Below are positions 23,966 to 32,121 of a stretch of DNA of 32,121 nucleotides, in pieces. Each line of letters begins with the position of its first letter. Within the stretch, counting starts at the first letter, position 1. Made by a program: the position numbers and the translations under genes. Under the pieces are notes generated by a model, which had not been told where the DNA came from, did not search any database, and worked only from the letters and a program-made list of their open reading frames with translations. Origin of the DNA: DASTFY01 sp963829955 (GTDB lineage: Bacteria > Actinomycetota > Acidimicrobiia > Acidimicrobiales > Ilumatobacteraceae); contig CAWHKS010000006.1 in assembly GCA_963829955.1 (NCBI GenBank), positions 1 through 32,121 on the forward strand, written 5' to 3'.

Positions 23966-23996
23966 GGGACGGCGTCGATCACACGATCGATGTCCC
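23966..23996 (+). terminator. Hairpin after adk and before the LPXTG gene: terminator or leader structure
   Basis: GGGAC (23966-23970) pairs GTCCC (23992-23996), and inside it TCGATC pairs GATCGA around loop ACAC (23975-23990), with a 4-versus-1 base internal loop. That is 11 base pairs. No T-run follows. It lies 64 bases past the adk stop and 68 bases before the next ATG. Confidence 0.45.
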
Positions 23997-24064
23997 GACT
24001 CCATGCCGCGACCAGATGCAGAGGCCCCCTCGGGCGGACTGACAAGAGAGGACTGAGCACCACC

Positions 24065-24835
24065 ATGCCGACCAACTCCCTTCCATGCGCGCGCGCCCGA
24101 ATCCGGACCTGGGCGGGCATGCTGCTGGCGACCGGCGCCGCCACGGCTGGTCTCGCCTTCGCGACCAACGGGACGGCTGCAGCACTCGCCAACTGCGGCG
24201 GCAACAACGACGTGAAGGTGGCACCGCTCTCGTGCACCAACACTCGGACGATCGACGGCACGACCTTCACGGTCGTGCTCGACGTGAATGCTGCCGGCGC
24301 CATCACAGTCACGTACACGCTGGACGCGCCCCGCTCCGCCGACACCCCCATCCGGGTGCGGGCTCACCGCGGCATCTCGTCGAACCCCAACACGAACGAG
24401 GTGTCCGGCACGATCCCCGCCGGTGCCACGAGCGCGGTGCTGGCCGTCCAGACGAGCTGCGGACAGATCGACGTCAAGGCTGTCTTCACCGGCAACGGTG
24501 ACGCCCGCGGCCGCGTCGCCGGGCCGTACATCACCACGGCCGACGACTGCTCGAGCACGCCGACGACGGAGGCGACGACCGTCCCGCCGACCACAGGCCC
24601 GACCACCGGGCCGACCACCAGCACCGGTGGCTCCACGACGCCGAGCTCGGAGGCCGTCACGACGCTGCCTCCCAGCTCCACCCCGACCTCTTCGGGAAGC
24701 TCCGCGCTCAGCAACCGTGCGCTGCCCGAGACCGGTTCGGATGGCGCGCTCCTGCTCGCCCTGAGCGCCGCGCTCGTCGTCGTCGGCGTCGTCCTGGTCA
24801 CCAAGAGCCGGGCCCGCGACACCCTGCCGGAGTAG
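24065..24835 (+). CDS. LPXTG-anchored secreted surface protein, unknown function
   Basis: 256 residues from the ATG at 24065. The N-terminus has a signal peptide (AGMLLATGAATAGLAFATNGTAAA, about 17-40). Residues 44-180 form a beta-rich domain with paired cysteines (NCGG, LSCTNT, TSCGQ, DDCSS) that I do not recognise. A Thr/Pro/Ser-rich wall-spanning stalk follows (TTVPPTTGPTTGPTTS), then the sorting signal LPETG at 220-224, the membrane segment ALLLALSAALVVVGVVLV and a basic end. A class-A/E type sortase should attach it to the cell wall; no sortase gene is in the window. It sits between housekeeping genes adk and mfd, on the same strand. Confidence 0.85.
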   Translation: MPTNSLPCARARIRTWAGMLLATGAATAGLAFATNGTAAALANCGGNNDVKVAPLSCTNTRTIDGTTFTVVLDVNAAGAITVTYTLDAPRSADTPIRVRAHRGISSNPNTNEVSGTIPAGATSAVLAVQTSCGQIDVKAVFTGNGDARGRVAGPYITTADDCSSTPTTEATTVPPTTGPTTGPTTSTGGSTTPSSEAVTTLPPSSTPTSSGSSALSNRALPETGSDGALLLALSAALVVVGVVLVTKSRARDTLPE

Positions 24836-24882
24836 GCCGCGAGGAAGGGCGGGCCGGGCGCGGTACGGTGCTCGGCCCGCCG

Positions 24883-27800
24883 ATGAGTCTCCAGTCGCTC
24901 CCCCAACTCCTGCGCGACGAGCCCGCCCTGGCGGCCGTGCTCGGCCGTCGCAGCGCGGTCCTGGCCGTCACGGAAGCCGCCCGCCCGCTGACGCTGGCCG
25001 GTCTCTCCCGGCTGTCCAGCCGCGCGCCGCTCCTGGTCGCGATGCCCACGGGGACGGCGGCCCAGAGGCTGGTCGACGACCTCCAGCGGTACCTGCCGCC
25101 CGACGACGTCGAGCTGTTCCCGGCCTGGGAGACCCTGCCCTTCGAGCGCGTCAGCCCGAGCGTCGAGACGATGGGGCGCCGGCTGCGGGTGCTGTGGCGC
25201 CTCGCCGGGGAGGGCCAGCGCGAGCGAGGCGGCCGGCCGCCCCGCGTCGTCGTCGGCGCCATCAGGGCGCTCCTCCAGCGGCTGGGCCCCGGGGACGACC
25301 ACATCGAGCCGGTCGTCGTCCGCCCCGGCGACGTCCTCGACGCGGAGGACCTCCTGGCCCGCCTCGTCACGTCCGGGTACCGGCGTGAGGAGCTGGTGGA
25401 GCATCGCGGTGAGGTGGCCCGCCGCGGGTCGATCATCGACGTGTTCCCGTCCACGTCGGACGCGCCCGTGCGCATCGACCTGTGGGGCGACGAGGTCGAC
25501 CGTCTCAGCGAGTTCTCGGTGCACGACCAGCGTTCGACCGACAGTCTCGAGGAAGCCATCGTCTTCCCGGCCCGGGAACTGCGGATCACCGATGACGTCC
25601 GCCGCCGGGCCGAGGAGCTGATCCGGCAGCAGCCGTGGGGCCGGGACCAGTGGGAGCGCTTGTCGAACGGCCTCACGTTCGACGGCATGGAGAGCTGGCT
25701 TCCCTGGCTGGTCGACGGTGACCGGCTCCTGACCGATCGCCTGCCGGACACTTCCCAGGTCGTCCTGGTCGAGCCCCGACGGCTGCGGGACCGGGCCGCG
25801 GACGTGCTGGCGGAGGAAGCCGACCTGGCCGCCACCTTGGCCCGCACGTGGGGCGCCGACGAGGGCGAGGGCCTCCCCCGCCTCCACCTGCCGGCTGAGC
25901 GGCTGTTGGAGGGCGTGGCGGGTGGGGCCTGGTCACTGGTGGCCACGCCGGATTCGCCGGACACGGCCACGGTCTCGACCCGCGGGTGGGCGGTGACGCC
26001 CGGCGACGCCGACGCCATCACCGGCCAGCTCCACGCGCTGCTCGCCGACGGCTACCGGGTGACCGTGGCCGCCGAGGGCGAAGGGTCCGCGACGAACCTC
26101 TCGCGCATCCTCAACGAGCACGGGCTCGATCTCGCCGTCCACACGAGCGAGCCGCTGGACGAGCGCCTCACCCGCAGCGGAGGGCGGATCGTGGTGGCAC
26201 CGCTCCACTTCAGCACCATCCTCCCGGAGGCCAAGCTGGCCGTCCTGGCCGAGGCCGACCTCACCGGTCGCCGCCGGGCCCACCGCGCGCCGCGGCCTCG
26301 CAAGCGGCAGTCGGCCAGCGTGTTCGAGGACCTCAAGGCCGGCGACTACGTCGTGCACTACCACCACGGCGTCGGTCGCTACGGAGGGATGGTCAAGCGG
26401 ACGATCGGCGGCGTCGAGCGGGACTACCTGCTCCTCGAGTACAAGGGCGGCGACAGGCTGTACGTCCCGTCGGACCAGATCGACGCCGTGCGCCACTACG
26501 TCGGCGGCGAGTCGCCGTCCCTGCACCGCCTCGGTGGCGCGGACTTCGAGAAGGCCAAGAGCCGCGTGCGCTCGGCCGTCCGGGAGATCGCGCAGGAGCT
26601 CGTCGTGCTCTACCAACGGCGGCGCCACGCGCCCGGCTTCGCGTTCGGAGAAGACACACCCTGGCAGCGCGAGCTCGAGGACGGCTTCCCGTTCGTCGAG
26701 ACGCCCGACCAGCTGCGGGCCGTCGTCGACGTCAAGACGGACATGGAGGCCGGGTTCCCGATGGACCGGCTGTTGTGCGGCGACGTCGGCTTCGGGAAGA
26801 CCGAGGTCGCCATCCGCGCCGCGTTCAAAGCCATCCAGGCCGGCAAGCAGGTGGCCGTGCTCGTGCCCACCACCCTCCTGGCCCAGCAGCACGGCAACAC
26901 GTTCGCCGACCGCTTCCGCGGCTACCCGGTGCGGGTCGAGGTCCTGTCCCGGTTCCTCAGCCCGGCCCAGGCCCGCGACGTCGTGGCCGGGCTGAAGTCC
27001 GGCGAGGTCGACTGCGTCGTCGGCACCCACCGGCTGCTGACTGAGGGGATCGAGTTCAAGGATCTCGGCCTCCTGGTCATCGACGAGGAGCAGCGCTTCG
27101 GGGTCCAGCACAAGGAGAGCATCAAGAAGCTCAAGGCCGACGTCGACGTGCTCACCATGTCGGCCACGCCGATCCCCAGGACGCTGGAGATGAGCCTGAC
27201 GGGCATCCGCGATCTGTCGCTCATCCAGACGCCCCCCGCCGACCGCCAACCCATCCTCACCTTCGTCGGCGAGTACGACGAGCGGGCCGTCGCAGAGGCC
27301 ATGCGCCGCGAGCTCCTGCGGGAGGGCCAGGTCTTCTACGTCCACAACCGGGTCCAGTCCATCGACCGCTGCGCAGCCCAGCTGCGGGAGCTGGTCCCGG
27401 AGGCCCGCATCGCCGTCGCCCACGGCCAGATGGACGAGGGGACCCTCGAGCAGGTGGTCGTCGACTTCTGGGAGGGCGAGTACGACGTCCTCGTCTGCAC
27501 CACCATCATCGAATCGGGCATCGACATGCCGACCGTCAACACCCTGGTCGTGGAACGGTCCGACCTCCTGGGCCTCGGCCAGCTCCACCAGCTCCGGGGA
27601 CGAGTCGGCCGCAGCGGTCAGCGGGCCTATGCGTACCTGTTCCACCCCGCCGACCGCGTCCTCACCGAGGAGGCGTACGAACGCCTGCGGACCATCGGCG
27701 AGGCGACCGAGCTGGGCAGCGGATTCAAGATCGCCATGCGCGACCTGGAGATCCGCGGCGCCGGCAACCTGCTCGGGGAGCACCAGAGCGGCCATATCGC

Positions 27801-28356
27801 CGCCGTGGGCTACGACCTCTACGTCCAGATGGTCAACGAGGCCGTGGCCGAGATGAAGGGCGAGGCGCCGCGAGAGCCGGCCGAGGTCAAGCTGGACGTC
27901 CCGACCGACGCCTACCTGCCGCTCGACTACGTCACCAAGGAGGAGCTGCGGCTCGAGGCCTACCGTCGCCTGGCCGCCGTCACCGACCACGCGGAGGTGG
28001 ACGACATCGAGGCCGAGTGGCAGGACCGCTACGGCCCGGTGCCCGAGCCGGCCGCCAACCTCCTCGCCGTCGGGCACCTCCGGGCGGAGTGCTTCCGCCT
28101 CGGCCTGCGCGACGTGTCGATCACGTCCGACAGCGCCCGCCTGGCGCCCATCGAGCTGCGGACGAGCGAGACGATGCGCCTCCGCCGGGTCGCCCGGGAC
28201 GCCATCTACAAGGAGCCGCTGCGCCAGCTCGTCCTCCCGCTGCGCCGCGGGCAGGACCCGACCCGCCACCTCCTCGGCGTGCTCGGGGAACTGTTCCCGG
28301 ACGGCGCGGCGCGCCCGGGGGCGCCGCTCCCGGCCGGGGTAGGGTCGCCGCCGTGA
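24883..28356 (+). CDS. mfd: Transcription-repair coupling factor Mfd
   Basis: ATP-driven translocase that removes RNA polymerase stalled at DNA lesions and recruits UvrA. 1157 residues from the ATG at 24883, a full-length Mfd. UvrB-like domains come first (PTGTAAQRLVDDL, FPAWETLPFERVSPS). The RNA polymerase-interacting CarD-like domain is at about 479-545 (LKAGDYVVHYHHGVGRY, LYVPSDQIDAV). The motor has GDVGFGKTEVAIRAAF near 630-645, VIDEEQRFG near 732-740, SATPIPRTLEMSLTGIRD and the TIIESGIDMP and QLRGRVGRSGQRAYAYLF motifs. The TRCF C-terminal domain ends the protein. Its stop overlaps the PpiC lipoprotein GTG by 4 bases. Confidence 0.97.
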   Translation: MSLQSLPQLLRDEPALAAVLGRRSAVLAVTEAARPLTLAGLSRLSSRAPLLVAMPTGTAAQRLVDDLQRYLPPDDVELFPAWETLPFERVSPSVETMGRRLRVLWRLAGEGQRERGGRPPRVVVGAIRALLQRLGPGDDHIEPVVVRPGDVLDAEDLLARLVTSGYRREELVEHRGEVARRGSIIDVFPSTSDAPVRIDLWGDEVDRLSEFSVHDQRSTDSLEEAIVFPARELRITDDVRRRAEELIRQQPWGRDQWERLSNGLTFDGMESWLPWLVDGDRLLTDRLPDTSQVVLVEPRRLRDRAADVLAEEADLAATLARTWGADEGEGLPRLHLPAERLLEGVAGGAWSLVATPDSPDTATVSTRGWAVTPGDADAITGQLHALLADGYRVTVAAEGEGSATNLSRILNEHGLDLAVHTSEPLDERLTRSGGRIVVAPLHFSTILPEAKLAVLAEADLTGRRRAHRAPRPRKRQSASVFEDLKAGDYVVHYHHGVGRYGGMVKRTIGGVERDYLLLEYKGGDRLYVPSDQIDAVRHYVGGESPSLHRLGGADFEKAKSRVRSAVREIAQELVVLYQRRRHAPGFAFGEDTPWQRELEDGFPFVETPDQLRAVVDVKTDMEAGFPMDRLLCGDVGFGKTEVAIRAAFKAIQAGKQVAVLVPTTLLAQQHGNTFADRFRGYPVRVEVLSRFLSPAQARDVVAGLKSGEVDCVVGTHRLLTEGIEFKDLGLLVIDEEQRFGVQHKESIKKLKADVDVLTMSATPIPRTLEMSLTGIRDLSLIQTPPADRQPILTFVGEYDERAVAEAMRRELLREGQVFYVHNRVQSIDRCAAQLRELVPEARIAVAHGQMDEGTLEQVVVDFWEGEYDVLVCTTIIESGIDMPTVNTLVVERSDLLGLGQLHQLRGRVGRSGQRAYAYLFHPADRVLTEEAYERLRTIGEATELGSGFKIAMRDLEIRGAGNLLGEHQSGHIAAVGYDLYVQMVNEAVAEMKGEAPREPAEVKLDVPTDAYLPLDYVTKEELRLEAYRRLAAVTDHAEVDDIEAEWQDRYGPVPEPAANLLAVGHLRAECFRLGLRDVSITSDSARLAPIELRTSETMRLRRVARDAIYKEPLRQLVLPLRRGQDPTRHLLGVLGELFPDGAARPGAPLPAGVGSPP

Positions 28357-29288
28357 CGCGGACCCCTCGCACGTTGGGCGCCGGCGCGCTCCTGCTCGCC
28401 GGGATGACCGGCCTGACCGGCCTCACCGCCTGCACATCGGTCCCGGCCCGCGCCGCAACGGTGAACGATTCTGTCGTGCGCCGATCGGACTTCGAGCGCG
28501 ACTTGCGCGAGCTGGCCGCGCACCCTGGGCTGATCGACCTGACGGGTGGCACCGCGTACTCCATGGCCGGTGACAGCGCCCGCGGCTGGCTCAACCAGAT
28601 CATCACCTGGACGGCCGCCGAGGACGTCCTGGACGATGCCGGCCTGGAGCCGACACAGGAGGCCGTGGACGGCATCCAGGCCCAGCTCTCGTCCAACCCG
28701 ACCGCGCAGGAGCTTCCGCAAGACATGCTGGACGACGTGGTGCGCGGCGCGGCGGCGGTCGAGTCGCTCTCGCAGATCCCGGCGCCCGCGACGGAGGAGC
28801 TGGAGGCCATGTACGCCGAGGCACCGGCCTCCACCGGCGCGCTGTGCGTGAGCCACATCCTCGTCGAGACCGAGGCCGCGGCCCAGGCTGTGCTCGACGA
28901 GCTGGAAGCCGGTGCCGACTTCGCCGAGCTGGCCGGCGAACGGTCGATCGAACCGGCCGCGGCCGAGAGTGGTGGGGCGCTGGCAGCCAACGACGGCAAC
29001 GCCTGCCAGTCCGTGGGCACCTTCCAGACGTCGTTCGATCCCGACTTCACCGCCGGCGCGCTGACGGCCGCCGCCGGGGTGCCCACGGAGCCGGTCCAGA
29101 GCCAGTTCGGGTATCACGTGATCCTGGCCCGCCCCTTCGACGAGGTGGGCGAGGACCTGACGGAACTCATCGCCACCGCCCCGGGGGACGCGGCCCTCAC
29201 CGGCCGGCTGGCCACGGGGGACATCACGGTGGATCCGCGCTACGGCCGGTGGGATGCGGCCCGCGGCAGCGTCGTCTCCCTGCGCTGA
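28353..29288 (+). CDS. PpiC-type peptidyl-prolyl isomerase lipoprotein
   Basis: 311 residues from the GTG at 28353, coupled to mfd. The signal TLGAGALLLAGMTGLTGLTAC ends in a lipobox with Cys27. Residues 30-160 are a SurA/PrsA-like N-terminal helical part (VNDSVVRRSDFERDLREL, AAAVESLSQI). The parvulin domain follows (CVSHILVETEAAAQAVLDEL, ADFAELAGERSIEP, GGALAANDGNACQSVGTF, PVQSQFGYHVILA). It should fold secreted proteins at the outer face of the membrane. In actinobacteria a gene of this type often lies between mfd and mazG. Confidence 0.88.
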   Translation: MTRTPRTLGAGALLLAGMTGLTGLTACTSVPARAATVNDSVVRRSDFERDLRELAAHPGLIDLTGGTAYSMAGDSARGWLNQIITWTAAEDVLDDAGLEPTQEAVDGIQAQLSSNPTAQELPQDMLDDVVRGAAAVESLSQIPAPATEELEAMYAEAPASTGALCVSHILVETEAAAQAVLDELEAGADFAELAGERSIEPAAAESGGALAANDGNACQSVGTFQTSFDPDFTAGALTAAAGVPTEPVQSQFGYHVILARPFDEVGEDLTELIATAPGDAALTGRLATGDITVDPRYGRWDAARGSVVSLR

Positions 29289-29291
29289 CCC

Positions 29292-30761
29292 ATGGCGACG
29301 CCGCTGGTCGTGGTGGTCGGCCTGGGCCCGGCCGGGCCGGAGCTGGTCACGGCAGAGGCCGTCGATGTACTGCGTCGCCCGGCCCGCCGGTTCCTGCGCA
29401 CCGCCCGGCATCCATCAGCCGTTGCAGTTGAGGATGCAACTACCTTCGACCACCTCTACGAGCAAGCCGACACGTTCGCCGAGGTCTACGACGCCATCAC
29501 CGAGGCGCTGGTCGATGCCGCGTCGCGTGACGGTGAGGTGGTGTACGCCGTACCCGGCTCGCCCTTCGTCCTCGAGCGCAGCGTGCGCCACCTGCTGACC
29601 GACGAGCGGGTGACCGTGCGGATCGTGCCGGGCCTCTCCTTCCTCGACCTGGCGTACGGACGGCTCGGGATCGACCCCGTGGAGGCCGGTGTGCGCCTGG
29701 TGGACGGCCACGAGTTCGCGTCGGCCGCGGCCGGCGAGCGCGGCCCACTGCTGGTGGCCCACGCCCACGCGCCATGGGTGCTCTCGGACATCAAGCTCGC
29801 CGCCGAGGGCTCGGGTAACGAAGAGGTCGTCGTGCTGCAGCGGCTGGGCCTGCCGGACGAGCGCGTCACGTCCGTGACCTGGGCGGACCTCGACCGGAGC
29901 ATCGAACCGGACCACCTGACCTGCCTCTACGTCCCCCACCTCGGCGAGCCGGTGGGTAAAGAGCTCGTCCGCTTCCACGGCATCGTGCGCCGCCTGCGCG
30001 AGGAGTGCCCGTGGGACCGCCAGCAGACCCACGCCAGCCTCACCCGCTACGCCATCGAGGAGATCTACGAGCTGGTCGAGGCCATCGGCGCGCTCGATCC
30101 CGACGGAACGGCCGGCGACGCTGACGCCGCGCTGGAGGAGGAGCTGGGCGACGTCCTGCTGCAGGTGTTCCTCCATGCCGCCATCGCCGAGCAGGAGGGA
30201 CGCTTCAGCGTGGCCGACGTCGCCTCCACCATCAGCGAGAAGATGGTGCGCCGCCACCCCCACGTGTTCGGAGACGTGGCCGTCTCGAGCGCCGAACACG
30301 TGGCGCTCAACTGGGATGCCATCAAGGCGGCCGAGAAGGGTCAGGACGCTGCCGGCTCACCGCTCGCCGGGGTGCCGGGCGCCCTGCCGGCCCTCGCCTA
30401 CGCGCGCGAGATGACGGCCAAGGCGGCCAAGATCGGCTTCGACTGGGACGACTCCGCCGGCACCCTCGACAAGGTGAACGAGGAGTTTGACGAGGTCCGG
30501 GCGGCGTGGGACGACGACGACGCGCTCCGGGGCGAGGTCGGCGACCTGCTGCTCGCCATCGTCAACCTGGCCCGCCATCGCGGCGTGGACCCGGAGTCGG
30601 CGCTGCGGGTGGCGACGGCGAAGTTCCGCGGCCGGGTCGCGGCCTGTGAGGCCCTGGCCGCCGAGCGGGGCATCGAGACCAGGACCGCGGGACTGGCCGC
30701 CGTGGACGCGCTCTGGCAAGAGGTCAAGCAGGGCGAACGCGAGCCGTTCACCGATCGCTGA
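29292..30761 (+). CDS. mazG: YabN-type fusion: tetrapyrrole-methylase-like domain plus MazG pyrophosphohydrolase
   Basis: 489 residues from an ATG 3 bases after the ppiC stop. Residues 1-220 look like a SAM-dependent tetrapyrrole methylase fold: VVVVGLGPAGPELVT at the start, VVYAVPGSPFVLERSVRHLL and VRIVPGLSFLDLAYGRLG. From about 230 the MazG domain begins: VRRLREECPWDRQQTHASL, IEEIYELVEAIG, EEELGDVLLQVFLHA, EKMVRRHPHVFGD and a second repeat with KIGFDW and GEVGDLLLAIVNLARHRG. MazG hydrolyses NTPs to NMP and PPi, removing damaged or excess nucleotides. The job of the methylase part in this fusion is unsettled. Confidence 0.93.
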   Translation: MATPLVVVVGLGPAGPELVTAEAVDVLRRPARRFLRTARHPSAVAVEDATTFDHLYEQADTFAEVYDAITEALVDAASRDGEVVYAVPGSPFVLERSVRHLLTDERVTVRIVPGLSFLDLAYGRLGIDPVEAGVRLVDGHEFASAAAGERGPLLVAHAHAPWVLSDIKLAAEGSGNEEVVVLQRLGLPDERVTSVTWADLDRSIEPDHLTCLYVPHLGEPVGKELVRFHGIVRRLREECPWDRQQTHASLTRYAIEEIYELVEAIGALDPDGTAGDADAALEEELGDVLLQVFLHAAIAEQEGRFSVADVASTISEKMVRRHPHVFGDVAVSSAEHVALNWDAIKAAEKGQDAAGSPLAGVPGALPALAYAREMTAKAAKIGFDWDDSAGTLDKVNEEFDEVRAAWDDDDALRGEVGDLLLAIVNLARHRGVDPESALRVATAKFRGRVAACEALAAERGIETRTAGLAAVDALWQEVKQGEREPFTDR

Positions 30762-30807
30762 ACCGGAAGGCGTCAAGGACGACCGGCTCGCCCCTAGCCT
30801 CGGGGGC

Positions 30808-31086
30808 ATGTGTCGCAACATCACCGAACTGCGGGGCCTGCAACCGCCGGCCACGGCCGAGGAGATCACCGCCGCCGCCCGCCAGTACGTCCGCAAGGTG
30901 AGCGGCCTCAGCAAGGTCCCCGCCACGGCCGAGGTCGCATTCGAGGAGGCCGTGCGCGAGGTGGCGGAGATCACGACCCGCCTGCTGGAGAGCCTCCCCG
31001 ACCGGCGTCAGCCGCCGGCGACCGTGCCGCCCCTGCGCCGCCCGGAGGTCCAGGCCCGCATCAAGGCCCGCGCCGCCGCGTCCTGA
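30808..31086 (+). CDS. DUF2277-family small protein
   Basis: 92 residues from the ATG at 30808. The start MCRNITELRGLQPPATAEEI followed by AARQYVRKVSGLSKVP matches the DUF2277 pattern. It is all helical, with a basic C-terminus (RPEVQARIKARAAAS). Function unknown; no membrane segment or signal. It lies 46 bases after mazG on the same strand. Confidence 0.8.
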   Translation: MCRNITELRGLQPPATAEEITAAARQYVRKVSGLSKVPATAEVAFEEAVREVAEITTRLLESLPDRRQPPATVPPLRRPEVQARIKARAAAS

Positions 31087-31105
31087 CCTTGGCGGTCACA
31101 TCCAG

Positions 31106-31450
31106 GTGACGGTCACGATCGACGACGTGCGGGCCGTGGCCTCGCGCCTGCCCCGCAGCTACGAGGTGCTCGTGCGGGACAGGGTGAAGTTCCGCGTGGG
31201 CCGCTTGGTGTATGTGGCCTTCTCCCGGGACGAGACGCTGATGGGCTTCGGCTTTCCGAAGGAGGAGCGTGAGGCGCTGGTCGCCTCCGAGCCGCACAAG
31301 TTCATGCTGCCGCGGGCCTCCGACATGCGCTACCACTGGGTGGTCGTCCGGCTGGCCGAGCTCGACCACGACGAGATGGAGGAGCTCGTCCTGGACGCGT
31401 GGCGCATGGTCGTGCCCAAGCGGGTGGCCGCCGAACACCTCGGGGAGTGA
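31106..31450 (+). CDS. MmcQ/YjbR-family protein
   Basis: 114 residues from the GTG at 31106. The pattern VRAVASRLPRSYEVLVRDRVKFRVGRLVYVAFSRDETLMGFGFPK, then EREALVASEPHKFMLPRASDMRYHWVVVRL and the final ELVLDAWRMVVPKRVAAEH, is that of the MmcQ/YjbR family: a small alpha/beta fold resembling DNA-binding CyaY-like proteins, of unsettled role. It starts 19 bases after the DUF2277 stop. Confidence 0.8.
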   Translation: MTVTIDDVRAVASRLPRSYEVLVRDRVKFRVGRLVYVAFSRDETLMGFGFPKEEREALVASEPHKFMLPRASDMRYHWVVVRLAELDHDEMEELVLDAWRMVVPKRVAAEHLGE

Positions 31451-31454
31451 CCGT

Positions 31455-31480
31455 ATGGAAGTTCCCGACTAGGGTTCCAT
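31455..31480. promoter_or_regulatory. Inverted repeat upstream of LacI-type regulator, candidate operator
   Basis: ATGGAA (31455-31460) and TTCCAT (31475-31480) form a 6-bp inverted repeat 35 bases before the regulator start. TGGAAGTTCC, contained at 31456-31465, recurs inside the gene at 31837. Autoregulation is inference. Confidence 0.4.
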
Positions 31481-31514
31481 GTCGTTCCACTCCATCGCAA
31501 GGATTCCTGGAGCC

Positions 31515-32121
31515 ATGGCGACGATCTCCGACATCGCGGCGAAGGCCGGAGTTGGCATCGGCACCGTGTCACGCGTCCTGAACGGGAGCCACCAGGTGAG
31601 CCCGACGACGAGGGCCAGGGTCCAGGCGGCGATGGAGGAGTTGGACTATCGCCCGACGCGATCCCGTGCGGGCAGGGCGGGGCGGCACCAGCGCTTCGTC
31701 GGCGTGCTCGTCCCGCACTTCGATGAGCCGTCGACGTACCAACGCCTGCGCGGCATCGTCCGGGCCCTGCAGCCGCACGGCCTCGAGGTCGTGCTCTACA
31801 ACGTCGACGCGCCCGACCGTGCCCGTCAACGCCTGGTGGAAGTTCCACGGCATCAGCTCGATGGGCTGATCATCGTCTCGTTGCCCTTGCGATCCGACGA
31901 GGGCGACCGGCTCGCTCAGGCCCAGTTCCCGATCGTCCTGGTCGACACGTCGCACCCGGCGTTGCCGAGCGTCGTCGTCGATGACCACTACGGGGGTCGG
32001 ATCGCCACCGACTACCTGCTGTCGCTGGGCCACGAGCGCATCGCATTCCTCGGCGAGCCGGAGCGGAACCCGTTCGGATTCGTGTCGAGCCGCAACCGGG
32101 AGGCCGGCTATGCAGACGCCT
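31515..32121 (+). CDS. LacI-family transcriptional regulator, cut by the window end
   Basis: The first 202 residues are open to the window edge, with no stop. The ATG at 31515 gives MATISDIAAKAGVGIGTVSR, then VLNGSHQVSPTTRARVQAAM and ELDYRPTRS: the LacI helix-turn-helix and hinge. The periplasmic-binding-like sugar domain follows (FVGVLVPHFDEP, LEVVLYNVD, LDGLIIVSLPL, FPIVLVDTSHP, VVVDDHYGGRIATDYLLSLG and HERIAFLGEPE). It likely controls a sugar uptake or breakdown operon outside the window; the ligand is unknown. The upstream inverted repeat and a second copy of its core inside the gene are candidate operators. Confidence 0.92.
   Translation, partial: MATISDIAAKAGVGIGTVSRVLNGSHQVSPTTRARVQAAMEELDYRPTRSRAGRAGRHQRFVGVLVPHFDEPSTYQRLRGIVRALQPHGLEVVLYNVDAPDRARQRLVEVPRHQLDGLIIVSLPLRSDEGDRLAQAQFPIVLVDTSHPALPSVVVDDHYGGRIATDYLLSLGHERIAFLGEPERNPFGFVSSRNREAGYADA

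Noticed and set aside
25933..28269. 778-codon minus-strand frame over mfd
   Set aside because: Antisense shadow of a full-length Mfd; composition is Asp/Val/Gly/His-rich without motifs.

Overview
The window is very GC-rich, densely coded DNA, with many GTG starts and many genes overlapping by 1-8 bases. Gene content and order are actinobacterial: wHTH-dapA-rnj-ftsK-rimO-pgsA-cinA, and rplY-pth-adk-mfd-ppiC-mazG. LID-less adenylate kinase, an LPXTG surface protein, lipoproteins and an AurF-like diiron protein with its own TetR also fit. I infer an actinobacterium, possibly Acidimicrobiia; that rests on gene-family resemblance, not on a search. No rRNA, tRNA, CRISPR, phage or transposase gene was seen.

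Layout. (1) 26-9813, minus strand: one long, tightly packed gene string read from 9813 to 26: winged-helix protein, dapA, ribonuclease J, ftsK, an SMP-30/gluconolactonase-like gene, rimO, pgsA and cinA. cinA and pgsA are broken by single-base frameshifts. (2) 10084-12879: two related sulfatases facing each other, one a Tat lipoprotein and one a Sec lipoprotein, with a hairpin between their stops. (3) 12993-14745: a minus-strand pair, TetR then an AurF-type ferritin-like diiron protein. The TetR promoter appears leaderless and carries a perfect inverted-repeat operator. (4) 14746-15088: a 343-base gene-free control region with a perfect 15-bp inverted repeat and three tandem 19-bp repeats, ahead of a DUF1996 lipoprotein whose signal peptide is out of frame with its body. 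(5) 16058-17810: a DedA-like membrane protein, a decayed short-chain dehydrogenase remnant and a divergent DapA-family lyase. (6) 17832-21874, minus strand: flavin reductase, MauE/DoxX membrane protein, pxpA, pxpB, pxpC and dapB, with small gaps or overlaps. (7) 22033-30761, plus strand: rplY, pth, adk, an LPXTG surface protein, mfd, a PpiC lipoprotein and yabN/mazG. (8) 30808-32121: DUF2277, a MmcQ/YjbR protein and the start of a LacI-type regulator cut by the window end.

How the genes work together. dapA and dapB supply lysine and diaminopimelate, and sit in two different strings. rnj, ftsK, rimO, pgsA, rplY, pth, adk, mfd and mazG are housekeeping genes for RNA decay, chromosome segregation, ribosome modification, phospholipid synthesis, translation, repair and nucleotide clean-up. 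pxpABC would recycle 5-oxoproline to glutamate. The accessory parts are the sulfatases, the TetR/diiron pair, the DUF1996 lipoprotein and the LPXTG protein. Four apparent one-base frameshifts lie in otherwise intact genes, so assembly or read errors should be considered before calling any of them pseudogenes. The 270 bases at 9814-10083 hold the divergent starts of the wHTH and Tat-sulfatase genes; I see no firm motif there beyond the sulfatase ribosome site.
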